Below, piece by piece: positions 1 to 11,460 of a DNA stretch of 64,000 nucleotides (its first letter is position 1; each line of letters starts with the position of its first letter). Position numbers and translations under genes: made by a program. The stretch lies in assembly GCA_024449915.1 (NCBI GenBank), contig JAMZAV010000026.1, positions 558,001 to 622,000 of the forward strand. The letters are read 5' to 3'. Under the pieces are notes generated by a model. The model searched no databases. It saw only the letters and a program-made list of their open reading frames with translations, and was not told the DNA's origin. This stretch comes from Sweltsa coloradensis. Its lineage: Eukaryota; Arthropoda; Insecta; Plecoptera; Chloroperlidae.

Positions 1-131
1 AGTGTGCACATTGCGACAAGAAAACGTGCAATCGGAACTACTTGCAGAAGCATATCCCTAGAGCGCATCCCATGGAACTGACGCCCAGCTCCATCATTCC
101 CCTTCCCGTTGATCGGGATATTGAGGACTGG
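1..131 (+). CDS. C2H2 zinc-finger protein, internal exon (5' part outside window)
   Basis: Reading from base 3, this partial exon encodes one complete C2H2 finger (CAHC near the start, two histidines in a HIPRAH context), followed by a linker of about 20 residues ending in DIEDW. The reading frame ends in a splice donor, TGG|GTAAGG, after base 131, and stop codons follow downstream, so 131 is the exon end, in phase 0. The next exon (5304) begins in phase 0 with a compatible frame. It is therefore part of the same gene as the two exons further on. The family binds nucleic acid through zinc-coordinated fingers in the nucleus. The gene starts upstream of the window. Frame, finger spacing and donor are seen directly; membership of one gene is inferred from phase, strand and matching protein style. 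Confidence 0.8.
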
Positions 132-156
132 GTAAGGGAATTGCGTCCTTTATGTC

Positions 157-268
157 TTATTTTACAACGCTTATATTAGCTTCATGTGTTTGTCTGTCTG
201 ACTTTCTGTCTGTTAGACAAAATCTTATAATCAATATTTCATTACAATGCTTATATTAGCTTCATGAG

Positions 269-303
<35 letters not shown>

Positions 304-329
304 GGACGGAATCTTATAATCGATATTTC
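157..329. repeat. Tandem duplication with TCTG microsatellite
   Basis: Two adjacent copies of about 86 bp share a GCTTATATTAGCTTCATG start, a TCTG run (long in the second copy, about 259-303) and an AATCTTATAATC end. It lies in intron 1 of the zinc-finger gene. TCTG arrays next to such wording are common in non-autonomous Helitron-type repeats of invertebrates; the class is not proven here. Confidence 0.6.
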
Positions 330-616
330 ACCCACTTCCCGATGTCCGATCGAGCTGAAATTTTTCACACATACGTATTCTTGATGACAATAGATGAATC
401 AATTAACAGATTCACTAATTAATCAATTAATTCATCGTAATTAATAATTAAAGTTTTATATGGGAATCGATGTTTCACCCACTTCCCAATGTCCGATCGA
501 GCTAAAAAAATTTTACACGTATTCTTAATGACAATAGATGAATCAATTAACAGATTCACTAATTAATCAATTATTTCATCGTAATTAACTAATTAAATAA
601 AGTTCATATGGGAAAT
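330..616. repeat. Tandem duplication, about 146-bp unit
   Basis: Two consecutive units both begin CACCCACTTCCC, carry GTCCGATCGAGCT and ATAGATGAATCAATTAACAG, and end near ATATGGGAA. They continue the repeat block before them. Divergence between the two units is small. Confidence 0.7.
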
Positions 617-750
617 TAGTCACAGCTAGTAAGGATGGGCCAACCAGATGCAGAAATTCAGACACGTCCAGTGAGCACATATTCGATTCGATTACAACAT
701 TCGTTAAGACTAAAAAGTATAAAATAATATTACATGAAAAAAATATTTTT

Positions 751-992
751 TTAAAACAACGCTCATATTGAAATGTACTAAAAAGTAAAAAATAAATTTT
801 CACCCAACAAATTTTTGCCTTACTCGGAAAATAAAAGCGTTGGGCGCTTTCCCTCCATGAACAACAAAATTCTGTAACCTATGTCAATACCGTAAGCGCC
901 CAACGCTTTTATTTTCCGAGTAAGGCAAAAATTTTTTGGGTGAAAATTTATTTTTTACTTTTTAGTACATTTCAATATGAGCGTTGTTTTTT
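751..992. mobile_element. Hairpin MITE with arms of about 98 bp
   Basis: The left arm (about 751-849) and right arm (about 894-992) are nearly perfect reverse complements around a 44-bp loop. Examples are AACGCTCATATTGAAATG on the left and CATTTCAATATGAGCGTT on the right. It could fold into one long stem. No ORF and no certain target duplication. It sits in intron 1. Confidence 0.75.
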
Positions 993-1884
993 TAAAAAAA
1001 AAAAAACTTTTCTGGTTTCCCAGTGGAGACAAAGACTCCTTTTTCTCAGTCATAGTTCATGCCCGGTGAAAGAGCATCCATTTTGTGTTTAAAAGGGTAT
1101 TCACTATTCACCTGCTAAATTCAAAAAAATATTTCATTTAGGCTAACTAGTTATGAATTTACGTGTAGAAAGTAAGAGAACAATTATTGGGTCCACCATG
1201 ACCCGTTCTTTTTTTTTTTTACTAACTTGGTATTTTAGAGCTATGTCCAATTAGCAAAAATCTCCCTTAAGAAATAACGTGGAGACAATCTTTATGTCCA
1301 GTGACCTGGAAAATATTGACCATTATTGACGTACCCGACAGACTTTTCTGTAAATCTACTATATTACTGTATTGTCCTGAATGTAAGCCTACCCTTTTTT
1401 CATTATTTTAAGTCTCACTTTACCAGCTAATATTTACATATGCTTTTACATATGTTTTTTTAATATTTCAACAAAAAAAGTAAGGGGGTCGGCTTATATT
1501 CATGTTCGGCCTATATTCGGCACAATACTACCGGTATGTTTTGTAATTTGGGCAAGTGGTTTGGTCAAAATATGCTGATTACCAAGAAGGGGTATGATTT
1601 TTTTGAGTGCATACTTTTGTTTGTTTGAGTGTAGGCTTATATTTGTGCACAGTTTCAAGACACGATGTTATAAAGTGCAAATCTAGATTGGTTCTATGCT
1701 CTAGTACCGTAACCTAACCTATCTATGTGGATCAAAAAATTAGCAAGTTAAAAGCCAATTTAAGAAATTCCCCAAAATGCCAAATGTTGCAAACTTTGTG
1801 ATCAGAAAACTTAAAAATTTGTGTAAAATAACAGTTGCAAGGTGGTACTTATAACTTTTTAAAAGATCTTTTGCGTGAAGTATT
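993..1884. other. Intron 1 sequence without recognised features
   Basis: AT-rich sequence with a T run near 1208-1219 and A/T tracts. I see no ORF, RNA or inverted repeat that I can support. Confidence 0.5.
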
Positions 1885-3160
1885 ATATCGTCGGTGAAGT
1901 GGCAATACCGTGTAAGTGACTTTTTTGGCCAAATCCACTTTGTTGTTGTTTCGACATCGTGAATTCATTTGCCGCCGTTTAAATTCGTATTCGTTTGAAA
2001 TGGACCAATAGTAAGGCTTAAAAGAGCTTATAATAAAACCGCATATTGAGAAGGCTGTGGAAATACCGTGTATCTTCCATCCCAGCCATGCTATCCAGTC
2101 ATGACCCAGCTGTCAAAGTGCTAGAGGCAACAACAAGCGATCTCAAAATCTTGTACCAGTAGATCGTTAAACCAAATTACAGTTGGTGTTAATGTGATTT
2201 GTGAATGTATGTATTGTGAAATGATTAAATGTCTAGGCTTCACTCAGTAATTGAGTAGTGCTTCTTACAAAAACGAAATACAAACGGGCCCAATTCTTCT
2301 CTTTCCTTACCAACATTTCCTAGTGCATTTCTTATTGTACCAAATTAACCATTAATAAATAGTAGGCCTAGATACTGTATTTTATTGTGGTATAAAGCTA
2401 TTCAACAAAGACAATCACTGGTTAAGCCTATTTATAATTAAATATTGGTTAGGGCTTGGATAAGCCTAGGCTAGGTAGGCCTAGGCCTACTGTCCTCTTA
2501 GGCCTAGGGCCTAGACCACTTCTGGATTGATTTAGTAATTGGATTGATAGGTACAGGCTTGTTTGTGGCCCTAGTTGTTATTACAAATAATAATAGATTA
2601 GTTATTTGCCCTAGACCAGATAGAAAATGCTGTACAGTTGACGTTTAATCAATGGATTGACTTTCATAAAAATGAGAAGTAACAGCTGGGAATTCCGATG
2701 TTTTGCGATCGTTTTCATGCAGTTTATGTACAGAGCCAGCGATGCAAACAAGGCCTAGAAGTTTACAAGTATCCCCACAGATAGCATGATCATGCATGAC
2801 CAGGCTAGTCACGGAATAGTGGATGTGTATGCATATCAATCCAGCAAGCAGCAAAGTTTCCGTGAAGGAAGCCTAGCAAGCCTAGGCCGTTTAACATGTA
2901 ACTTATGGCCGTAAAACCACGGAAGTTCGCGGAAAACGGCAGGCGTAAACCGCGTATGTATTTAATTGTTGTGCATTGTTTCTTTGGGGATAAAATAGTA
3001 AACTTAATCACTATCCTATCAACAATGCATGTTTAGAAGAAGAATAGAATTAGAAGACGTTATTCTGTTGGCAGTATAGGCTGAATTGTTACGTTTTTTG
3101 CGTCTCCTCAACAATGCCTCAAACGTCACTTACGCGGTATTGCCACTTCACCAACGATAT
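1885..3160. mobile_element. DNA transposon remnant with terminal inverted repeats of about 36 bp
   Basis: The left terminus (1885-1920) begins ATATCGTCGGTGAAGTGGC and the right terminus (3125-3160) is its reverse complement with about two mismatches. The 1.28-kb interior has no convincing coding region but includes clustered TAGGCCTAGG words (about 2465-2515). I could not settle a target duplication, so the superfamily is open. Confidence 0.65.
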
Positions 3161-3214
3161 GCTAGCCTATAGATTAAGTGGTAATAAATAACTTTTGGAG
3201 ATAATAGGCTAGCC

Positions 3215-4056
3215 CAGGGCTGCCACTGATATTTTTTCAAATCCTGTATGAGGACGTTAAATATCCGCAAATATCCGTGAAAAGTCTAAAAACGTTGATT
3301 TCATTGATCAAACTATGAAAATGGATAATGTGATGTTTATATTTGTTACATCTTAACCTAAAAGTTGCCAGGGCCTAGGCCATGCACAATGAGAAGAAAG
3401 GAGCCAGAAACGCCCGTGGTTGCTTTAATTAAGATTGCATACAAATTTAAAATGCTATGTATTTACAGAAACTCCATTTTAAACATTAAATAATATATCT
3501 GACTGGTTGAAAAATCTAGGCCTAGTAGGCCTAGCCTAGGCCCTAGGTCTAGGCCCTATGAATTGTTGCATTCACAATTTTTGACTAGGCCTAGCTTGGC
3601 CCATTGTTGTTTTCTATAATAACATTGCAGAACTTGCATAATAACATTTTAATCATACTAATCTTATGTTTCACTTTATAATATTTATAATCCAAACTTA
3701 TAATAACAAACAAAGAAATCAATTTTGTGGATCTTGCGTGTTCAAATTTAACTTGCATCCTCCACAAAAGCAACTGCTTGGCTGTTTACTGCTTTTTCAC
3801 CCAAAGGAACAAGTTCCTAACTACACCTGGGACATGGCATGGCTCCGCCCATGCTCCGCCCCCTATCGAAAGCGAATCGATTATGCCGCCTTCATGTTTC
3901 AATCGTAAATTAGCCGCGCAGATTCAAATATACGAAAATAAGCATAGAAAACATAACTAACAAATATCGTAATATAGACTAAAAATGCGTTTGATCCGTT
4001 TTGCAACCCTTAATATCCGTAAAAACGGATAAAATTCCGTTAAAAACGGCAGCCAT
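3215..4056. mobile_element. Non-autonomous hAT-like element with 8-bp target duplication
   Basis: The element begins CAGGGCTGCCA and ends with the reverse complement of ATGGCTGCCG. It is bracketed by identical 8-bp direct repeats, GGCTAGCC, at 3207-3214 and 4057-4064. An 8-bp duplication and CAGGG-type ends fit the hAT superfamily. The 842-bp interior has no transposase. It shares the ATATCCG wording near both ends. Confidence 0.75.
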
Positions 4057-4198
4057 GGCTAGCCTCTTTAAGACTTGAACATCTATTCAGTTCTATGCTC
4101 CCATGCAGACTTCAAGAACTGCTTTCAGTGATCATGTTTACGGTTGTGCAGTACCTACGTATATTATAATATATACCTTGCCCTGGATGGGTATCTCC

Positions 4199-5243
4199 TA
4201 GGGGTGTGCGAGTAGCACATTTTGAATTCGAGTCGAGTTGAGTATTCCTGTAAGTACTCGTCGAATCGAGTCAAGTTTTCATTTCAAAATTTTTATTTTT
4301 TATTTAGTTGGCCCACTTAGAACACAACAATTTTTCTGTTGTGGACATTTAAAAATACATTATTGTACTTGTATTTAGACTATTGAGGCCTTCCTGCCCT
4401 TTGTGCTGGTCAATTTCAATAAAATTATAATTGTACAGTATGTTATCTATAGTTCCTGGCCCCATTACAATACTGCTGTGATGTTTTAATCCGAAATAAA
4501 TCCTCCAAATTCGCGCTTGCATTATAATATTTGCGATCTAGGCATCTCCAATACTATTTCAACACATTTGAATATTCCGCGCCCTTGAATGGAACGAGTT
4601 CCAGCAGAATCGATAAAGAAGTTTCCCTTTTAACCTTCTTTATCGACTCTAGTACTAGCTATGGCCGACGGAGCGCGCCACGCGACGCACATGCGCTCTG
4701 GGTCTTTTCGGCGAGTTTGACCTTCAAGCTTAGAGGAAGAAACATAAAATATGTCAAACTACGCCAACTACGATTTTAAAATACGTAAAAAGTGCATTTA
4801 TGGAATATTCACCGGCATTCTTTCTTCTCGATAGTTGATCGTAAATATTAGTGATATAGACGCAACGAAACCATTAAAGAATGTTTGTTTTCGACGCCGT
4901 GTACTCCCTAGGCCTAGACCCAGGGCCTATTCCCAGTTCCCACATCCAAGTCTTCTTTGTTGTTTATCGTAATAATTTTGAAAGCACGCAGTATCTAGGG
5001 CCAAGGCCTACTTTTTGCCGTAACAGTACACTCGTAGTAGGCCTAGGTTGTTATAAGACTAGGCCCAGGCCTCTGTACGTAGGCCTAGCCCTACTGTGAT
5101 GATGGTTCTTTTCAGTTTCCATAGGATTTCATGTGTTTAAAACTCGACTCGAAAATTTCGAGCCTAAAACCAAACTCGACTCGATGTCGAGTATAAAAAC
5201 AAACTCGAAAAAACTCGACATTTCGAGTACTCGCACACCCCTA
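4199..5243. mobile_element. Non-autonomous hAT element, 1045 bp, with perfect 8-bp target duplication
   Basis: Both ends carry the terminal repeat TAGGGGTGTGCGAGTA in inverted orientation, and the flanks are GTATCTCC at 4191-4198 and at 5244-5251. Subterminal ACTCGA/TCGAGT words repeat at both ends, as hAT transposase sites often do. Inside are a short palindrome around TCGATAAAGAAG (about 4611-4645), a GC-richer patch with an 82-codon open frame (4531-4779) and TAGGCCTA clusters (4905-5090). No transposase is present. It ends about 60 bp before the acceptor of the middle zinc-finger exon. Confidence 0.85.
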
Positions 5244-5303
5244 GTATCTCCCTATCACTATCACAAACCGGTAAGAGTTGCTATATTCTCCTGACTGTTC
5301 TAG

Positions 5304-5890
5304 GTTGAGCTCCTGCTTACAACCCAAGCTGGTTTAATGAAGTCGGTTGACAGTCAAGCTGCCTCTCCTAGCAAGAACTCTGGAGGGAAAACTATATGCC
5401 ATGTGCCCTCTGCGAAGGGCAAGCAGTCTAGTCCGTCCAAGACTGTTGGCAAAGCCCAAGCTAAGGTGGCAACCCCTCCCAAGTCATCTTCAGTGAAAGC
5501 TAAAGCCCAGGCTGCTAAGAGCGCGGCTGCAAAGACGGCACCCGCCCCGCCCCCATCGCCGCCCCCGACAGACCCCTTCCAAGAGACGGAGACAGAGGAA
5601 GAGATCGACGTGACTGGGTCGTGGACGTGGGACGACGTCGTCACGGCGACCAGCCTCCCCCCGCTCCTCATCGACGTCGACCCGGACTCCGATCCGGACA
5701 TCTCGATCGTGGAAGAGCCGGAGCCGGCAGCCATAGTAATCTCAGACACGGAGATATCGCCTCCTAAAAACAAAAAGAACCTGTTGCCCATCGCTGAGAG
5801 CAAATATCCGTGCTCGCATTGCAATCAGAAGTTTCCGAACATTCGAGGGTTGAAATGTCATATCAAACTTACTCATTTGGCTATGGGAAG
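5304..5890 (+). CDS. C2H2 zinc-finger protein, middle exon (disordered linker plus one finger)
   Basis: An acceptor (TTCTAG|GTT) opens this 587-bp exon and AAG|GTATGT closes it, in phase 2. The first part encodes a Lys/Ala/Ser-rich basic stretch, then a proline run (PPPSPPP), then a long acidic segment. Two short hydrophobic-acidic motifs, DISIVEEPE and AAIVISDTE, look like SUMO-interaction motifs. The exon ends in a standard C2H2 finger (CSHC...HIKLTH). The in-frame ATG at 5337 is unlikely to be a start, because the frame is open back to the acceptor and matches the phase of the upstream exon. The low-complexity part suggests a flexible linker between finger clusters, as in large transcriptional regulators. 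The SUMO-interaction reading is inference. Confidence 0.85.
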
Positions 5891-6168
5891 GTATGTAGAA
5901 CTACCCTACCGCAGTTATGTAATTCCATTAACATAACGAATAGGGAACATACACCAAGTCCAAATATTGACTTGTGTGTATAGTAGAATGAATAGAAAAC
6001 CACTTAACAATACCATTGCCGCAATGTAAACCAATCCAAAGTACACTATTTCAATTTTATTGAGGTACAAAGTTGTTTGTTTATTATTTCCCACGTTTAT
6101 TATTTCAAACTGCATGTGACGTCACTATCCAGGTTGTCGCCAATTAATTTAGATAAGAAAACCTATCT

Positions 6169-6425
6169 ATAGTGGTCCCAACAAAAGAATGCAGATAGCT
6201 CGAAATTGTTTTCCCAACATAACAACTTTGTAAACTCTATTCATGCTAGCTCAGCGTGGACCTAGCACACGGAAAAACTCTGTGATCTAGCACAGATAAT
6301 TTTTGCTTGCTGTGGTTAAAGATATATTTTCTCTTTCATACACAAAGACAACATTCCATTTACCGCGCATTCATACTACCCCCACCACTACAAAGCATCT
6401 GCATTCTTTCGTTGGGTCAAGTATA
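6169..6425. mobile_element. MITE with inverted repeats of about 30 bp, Tc1/mariner-like
   Basis: The left end TATAGTGGTCCCAACAAAAG and the right end are imperfect inverted copies sharing CCCAAC, then AAAGAATGCAGAT. Both sit next to TA, which suggests a TA target. About 257 bp long, non-coding, within intron 2 (5891-7553). The rest of that intron is AT-rich and shows nothing else beyond a CRE-type TGACGTCA at 6117-6124. Confidence 0.6.
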
Positions 6426-7553
6426 CTAGGTTCTTTTATCTAACTTCTTTGGTCGCCACACGGTTTATGCATGGGCTTATATAGTAACCGCCTTGCAAAT
6501 CTATGGTGTACGAATGAGATTTCTAGATGACACATCTAAATTTACTGCATGGTCTCTAAACAGGTCGTATTGCTATGACAACAATTGTTGTCACTTTGTT
6601 TTGTTTTATGATTATTCGTTACGTAATTGGTTGATTAGCCATACCAGATTATGACGTATGCACCCGTTTTCCCGCCAAAATTTTTGGTGCAACTTTCAGA
6701 TAACTTTTATGAATGAATATATTATCTATATAAGAACAGAAATCGATTGACGCATTCAGAAACGAGTCCTTATTGCAGTAGAATGATAAAATCAAGTTGC
6801 ATAATTGCTCTTGTACCATGCAAAGTTTGAGACATTTGTGACCCAATATGGTTAAAGAACAGTACATACATGTGCAGGCACAGGTATTTTCAGTGAAAAT
6901 TTTCATTTTTCTTTGCCTTAAAGTGGTGAATTGGCGGTAGGTAAATATAATTAAAAATATAATTTTAGCGCTATTAATTTTGTTCTTACAATACATAAAT
7001 ACTACCTGCCTCGGTAGATGTGTAGAAAGTAGAAACCATTCGGACTGCTGATTGGACAGACTTATTAAAATTATTTCTTCCAAATCGTTTTTAATTTTAA
7101 TTTTTTCTCCAGAAAACTTACCAGAAGAAAACCAACCATGGTTATTGGTTGGTATTGTTATTCATTGGTAACATTGGTTAATATTCAATAACTAGGTACC
7201 GATATGTAACATTGTTTATCGAGGAATGTTGATACTGTACTGCATGCATATCTTCCACCTTAAGGTCTGGATGCGTAGCTGCCACTACGTGAAGACCTTT
7301 GTTAAGTACGTATCATTAATCATAATTAAATGGACGTTGTAAATGCCAAGGCTATTTTCTCTAAGCACATGAATGCCACATAGTTACTGGACCTACCTAC
7401 CTACTAAATATAAATGTAAGGATATGCAGTATTGTAAATTACAGCTCCGAGTAACAATAATAAGTGCAGCACAATGCCCCAAAAAAATCTCTACTTTAAG
7501 TACATTTGTATGTTTTCTAATTATTGTTTTCTCAAGACTTTTTCTTCTTTCAG

Positions 7554-9477
7554 GTGGCGTTGCAGAACGTGTCTAGGTACTCACAATTCAGAAATAATCA
7601 TTAAAAAACACTGTGCTTCTAAACACCCTGAGGTAACTGCCGATATGTATCATTTAAATCCGACTGCAAACACGGTTCTCAGTGATGAATGGTGGATTGA
7701 GCACTATGATATAAACCAACTAGAAGCAGACGTGGAATGTCCGTCTACGCCTAAAAGCGAGATTACAGCAATTCCTTCTTCTAAGGCATTGAAGTCATCG
7801 CCTGGTGATGGTTCCGTCGCTTTGGACGACTCCCTGGTTAAGAAATGTATTCACTGTGACTTCAAGAGCAAGTCTGCGAGCGAGTTCAAACGCCACGAAA
7901 TGAGGCATTGGATACAGAAACCTTTCAGATGTGGCCATTGTGATTTCTGTGCCATACGTGAATTTGAAATCAAACAACACTCGGCGAAGATTCATCCGTT
8001 TAAACCCCACTTTGTTCTGAGAGTGCCCGTACCGTTGAACCCGGATATTAGACCGATCAAGGTGAAACGGAAACCCGACTCTTTAGGCGATGTAGAAGAC
8101 AACTCCGAGTCCGTATCGTCAAGCATCGCACAGCCGTCGAGCGAGGTTTCAATAGACGATTCGGACGAAGAGAGACCCAAGTTCTTCAAGTGCCATTATT
8201 GCCCGTTTCGTGGAGACGCGATGGAAACAGTCTACGAACATTGGCAGAGTTTGCATCAGAATAAGGTCGTCCTTGCCAACGGTAACACAAAGACGGGTAC
8301 TGGTTTGGTATTTAAATGCAATCAAGTTAAAATTGAAGACAAATTTGAAAACAGAAGGCAGCACCATTACACATGTGGCTACTGTAAGAGGAGGGGCACC
8401 CATGGTGTCCTGACGGCACATCAACTGGCATATCATCCGGGAAAACCGTTCTTGGTGACGCACGCGCCGGCTTCCAGGTACGTGTGCAAGATATGCAATT
8501 TCTCATCGAATACTTCCATCACGTTGAAGAAACACTGGAGTAACCACCACAGCCACTTACCGCTAGAATTCATGGTGACTCAAGAGAAGGCAGGACCCGC
8601 CAAGCAGGACGACTGTAAGGACGTCAAGTACGTCTGTCTTTACTGTGAGGAAAACTTGGATTCGGCAAATGCGATGGTTGCTCATCTTTCCGACTATCAT
8701 TCTCACCTCGAGCAGACGTACGCGGTTAGGCCAGCCAAGGCTGCCACGTCTTCTTCCGACCCTAGGCCCGAACCCTCTAGACAGATCTCGAGCCCGGAGA
8801 AACCCACACAATTAGTTGAGAAGTTCAAGTGCCCGTTGTGTGCGTACACGGCTTTGGAGCATCGCTACGTGAAGGAACATCTACGTCGTCACGCCAGACC
8901 CTTCCAGTGCGGACATTGCGTGTGCACTTTTAGTTTCGTAAATAAACTTCGGCAGCATTCGATGATCGCGCATCCCGGCCTGGAGGTGATTTACAAGACT
9001 CTCCAAGAGATCGAAGAGGAATACCGAGGTCTCATCCTACAGATATCAGTGATTGAAGAAGAGGTCGGGGAAGAAGAAGCAAACTTGAAGAGATCCCCCG
9101 TTGCGAGAAAGTCCACGACGCAAGTACCGCGCTTGGTACTCAAACAGGTCGCACGGAAGTCGACCACTCACATCCCGAGACGAAACCGCATCTCGCTACC
9201 GAGCGATCTCGAAGATATAGTCGACCTTGACGAGAGCGAGGATGGTTTGTCGGAACCCGACTGTCCTGAGGAATACTCGTTTTATGGACTCGAGCCCACG
9301 GCCGTCGACCTTTCCAAACTGAAGACTCTGGTGCAGTTGGGTCCGAGTTCCATCACGATCTCCGTTGACTCAATGTTGAAAGGAATCAACATGTCGCCCA
9401 GACTGCTTGTTAGAGATATCAACAGTCTATCACCTTTACAGCTAGAGGTTTTGATCCGAGATGGAACTTCCCATTAA
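7554..9477 (+). CDS. C2H2 zinc-finger protein, terminal exon with nine fingers
   Basis: The acceptor TTTCAG|GTGG at 7551-7553 joins in phase 2 to the previous exon; the stop is TAA at 9475-9477. The exon encodes nine CxxC...H...H fingers: CRTC, CIHC, CGHC, CHYC, CGYC, CKIC, CLYC, CPLC and CGHC. Most are single or paired and separated by long linkers, and several end in a H...HP or HHS context rather than in TGEKP linkers. After the last finger comes an acidic stretch (ISVIEEEVGEEE), a basic/serine segment with two related copies around ARKSTT, an acidic patch (DIVDLDESED) and a conserved-looking hydrophobic tail. The architecture recalls ZNF462- or REST-like poly-zinc-finger regulators, but I cannot assign orthology. 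The frame is open upstream to 7474, but that part is intron. Long terminal coding exons are usual for this family. Likely a nuclear DNA-binding regulator. Confidence 0.9.
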
Positions 9478-11175
9478 GTTGTTAGTAACCCGAAGTGTGT
9501 ATATCGTAATATGTTATAAAGAGAACATGGTTGTGCTACTGTTGCATATACGAGAAGGGGAACAGATTGTGATATTCTGTCAACAATAATGGTAGCTATA
9601 ATGTGTAATATAGTTAGTAGGCTAGATCATAAATACACTACATAATAATGTTGTGAAACTTAGGCTATGCAACTATCTCGAGTGACCGACATGTTGGTTA
9701 GAAAAGTTAAGTTTTGTACTATTAGTGTTATATATGTTACCGTTGCCAAAATGCTAATTCTATACAGGGGATATTATTTGTGACTACAACCTACACATTG
9801 AGTGTGTCTTCTCTTCCTTTCAATGTGACTTAATTTAAATGATTGAGCTATATTTATAGCTCAGTCATTTGCCATAATATCTGTGTAATGTGTGGGTACT
9901 ACTCTAAATGTAGGTACCTACAGCAAACCTAAAAGTGCTACATAGCTCGTACAGTAAAGCGAGTACACCGTTCATACATTGGATTTTGATCTCTTTGACA
10001 GTGTTTCTGAGTTACCATACCTGTTCATCTTAATTAATTTTGACTTTCTGTACTCGATAGATTATGTATTTTAAAATGAACTACTTTATTCTTATACTGG
10101 TCAATCCATATTCTGTTTCCAGCAGAATAATATACGTAAATGCATACTCTGTTTTTAAACCCGATTTTGGCAGTTAATATGTTTATATTACTGTTTTTCT
10201 TGACACCAATTCACATAGTAGATTGATAATAATCTAAGTAATTGCACCAGTTGTGTGGTGGGTAGATGTGTTCGTTATTATTAGTAGGTATATCCTTGGC
10301 AATACATTATTTCTCAATTATTCCAATGGCAGTTTTGAATTCAATTAAAATGCAAACGCAACATTCTCGACACTAGTGCATGTTACATTCATGTCTCTTC
10401 ACTTGTACCTCAGTGTAAGCTTCACTATAGCTTGTATATTTGTATATTAGTACCAGTGACAAAAATCCATTTATTGTAGATGGTATTATAATGTAGGCCA
10501 CTGAAGCAATGGCTGTGATAAAACGTGCTGACTACAGAAATAAAAATGACTTTCATTCAGGATTATTTTTGCAGTAAACTATTCAGGCAAAATGAAGTGT
10601 GTTACTCGTTTGCCTTGTAATGTACATACCTCTGTACTTAGTATTATCATACACATAGTAAATGAACAGGCTATGATTGCCTGTTGCTGTTCCATGTAGG
10701 TCTACGTTGTTTGTATTCACCTTATCATCTATTATCATTATCATTATTATTTAAGCATTAAGTTTCATAAAGCTTCTAGGAGGGCAATTTTCTTCAAACA
10801 GTCTTTCTTCCTTGAAGTCAATATGTGATTAGTATAGAGTTCCTCATTTGATAGCAGTTTAATCACACTTTTATATTGTATGTGACATTTTCTATGTGTA
10901 GGCCTACATATAGACTGAGATATGTTCTAATACTTCATTTGTAATTGATTACCAGTAAATTATTTATGATTGAAAGTTTGTTAGAAATGTGTTGCTAAGC
11001 ATTCATTCCTTGCAGGTAGTACACAGATAATGTATTATTTATTTAAACCTTAATGATGGATAATTTTGAAATCTCGAGTACATTCATGCATACTCATCGT
11101 AAGTGTTATAAATACAGAGCACGTCATGCCGGTTGTAAAAAGAAAGATTAAATACACTTTGTTCATTTTTGTATA
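9478..11175 (+). other. Probable 3' UTR of the zinc-finger gene
   Basis: AT-rich non-coding sequence directly after the stop, without recognisable repeats. Two candidate poly(A) signals are visible: AATAAA near 10539, and ATTAAA at 11147-11152 followed by a T/GT-rich stretch like a downstream element. The end chosen here is the latter. A strong short hairpin lies at 9839-9868. The boundary is inference. Confidence 0.5.
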
Positions 11176-11460
11176 ACATGATTGTGTTCTATTTTGTTAC
11201 CCTTATCATTGTTTCCTTATAATCTAATTCTAAATTCCCATAAAAAATGACACTTTTTATAATTCTTATGTTCTGAAGCCTTTCAACATGTATAATATTA
11301 ATTGTAGGTGAGTATTGAATTACCTGCCCAGATACAATGTTGGCAATAATGTTGTCCCAGTTATATTCTTGTCTAGATATTTTTCCTCCTCCATCGAGTA
11401 CAATCTAACTTGTAGGTTGCTAAATATTTGCCAATTGGAAACATGGACAAGAAAAGCTGA

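Noticed and set aside
5354..5824. 156-codon minus-strand frame
   Set aside because: It is the reverse shadow of the GC-rich middle exon of the zinc-finger gene.
6649..7083. 144-codon open frame on the minus strand in intron 2
   Set aside because: Composition follows AT-rich DNA, there is no domain or start context, and it lies within an intron of a well supported gene on the other strand.
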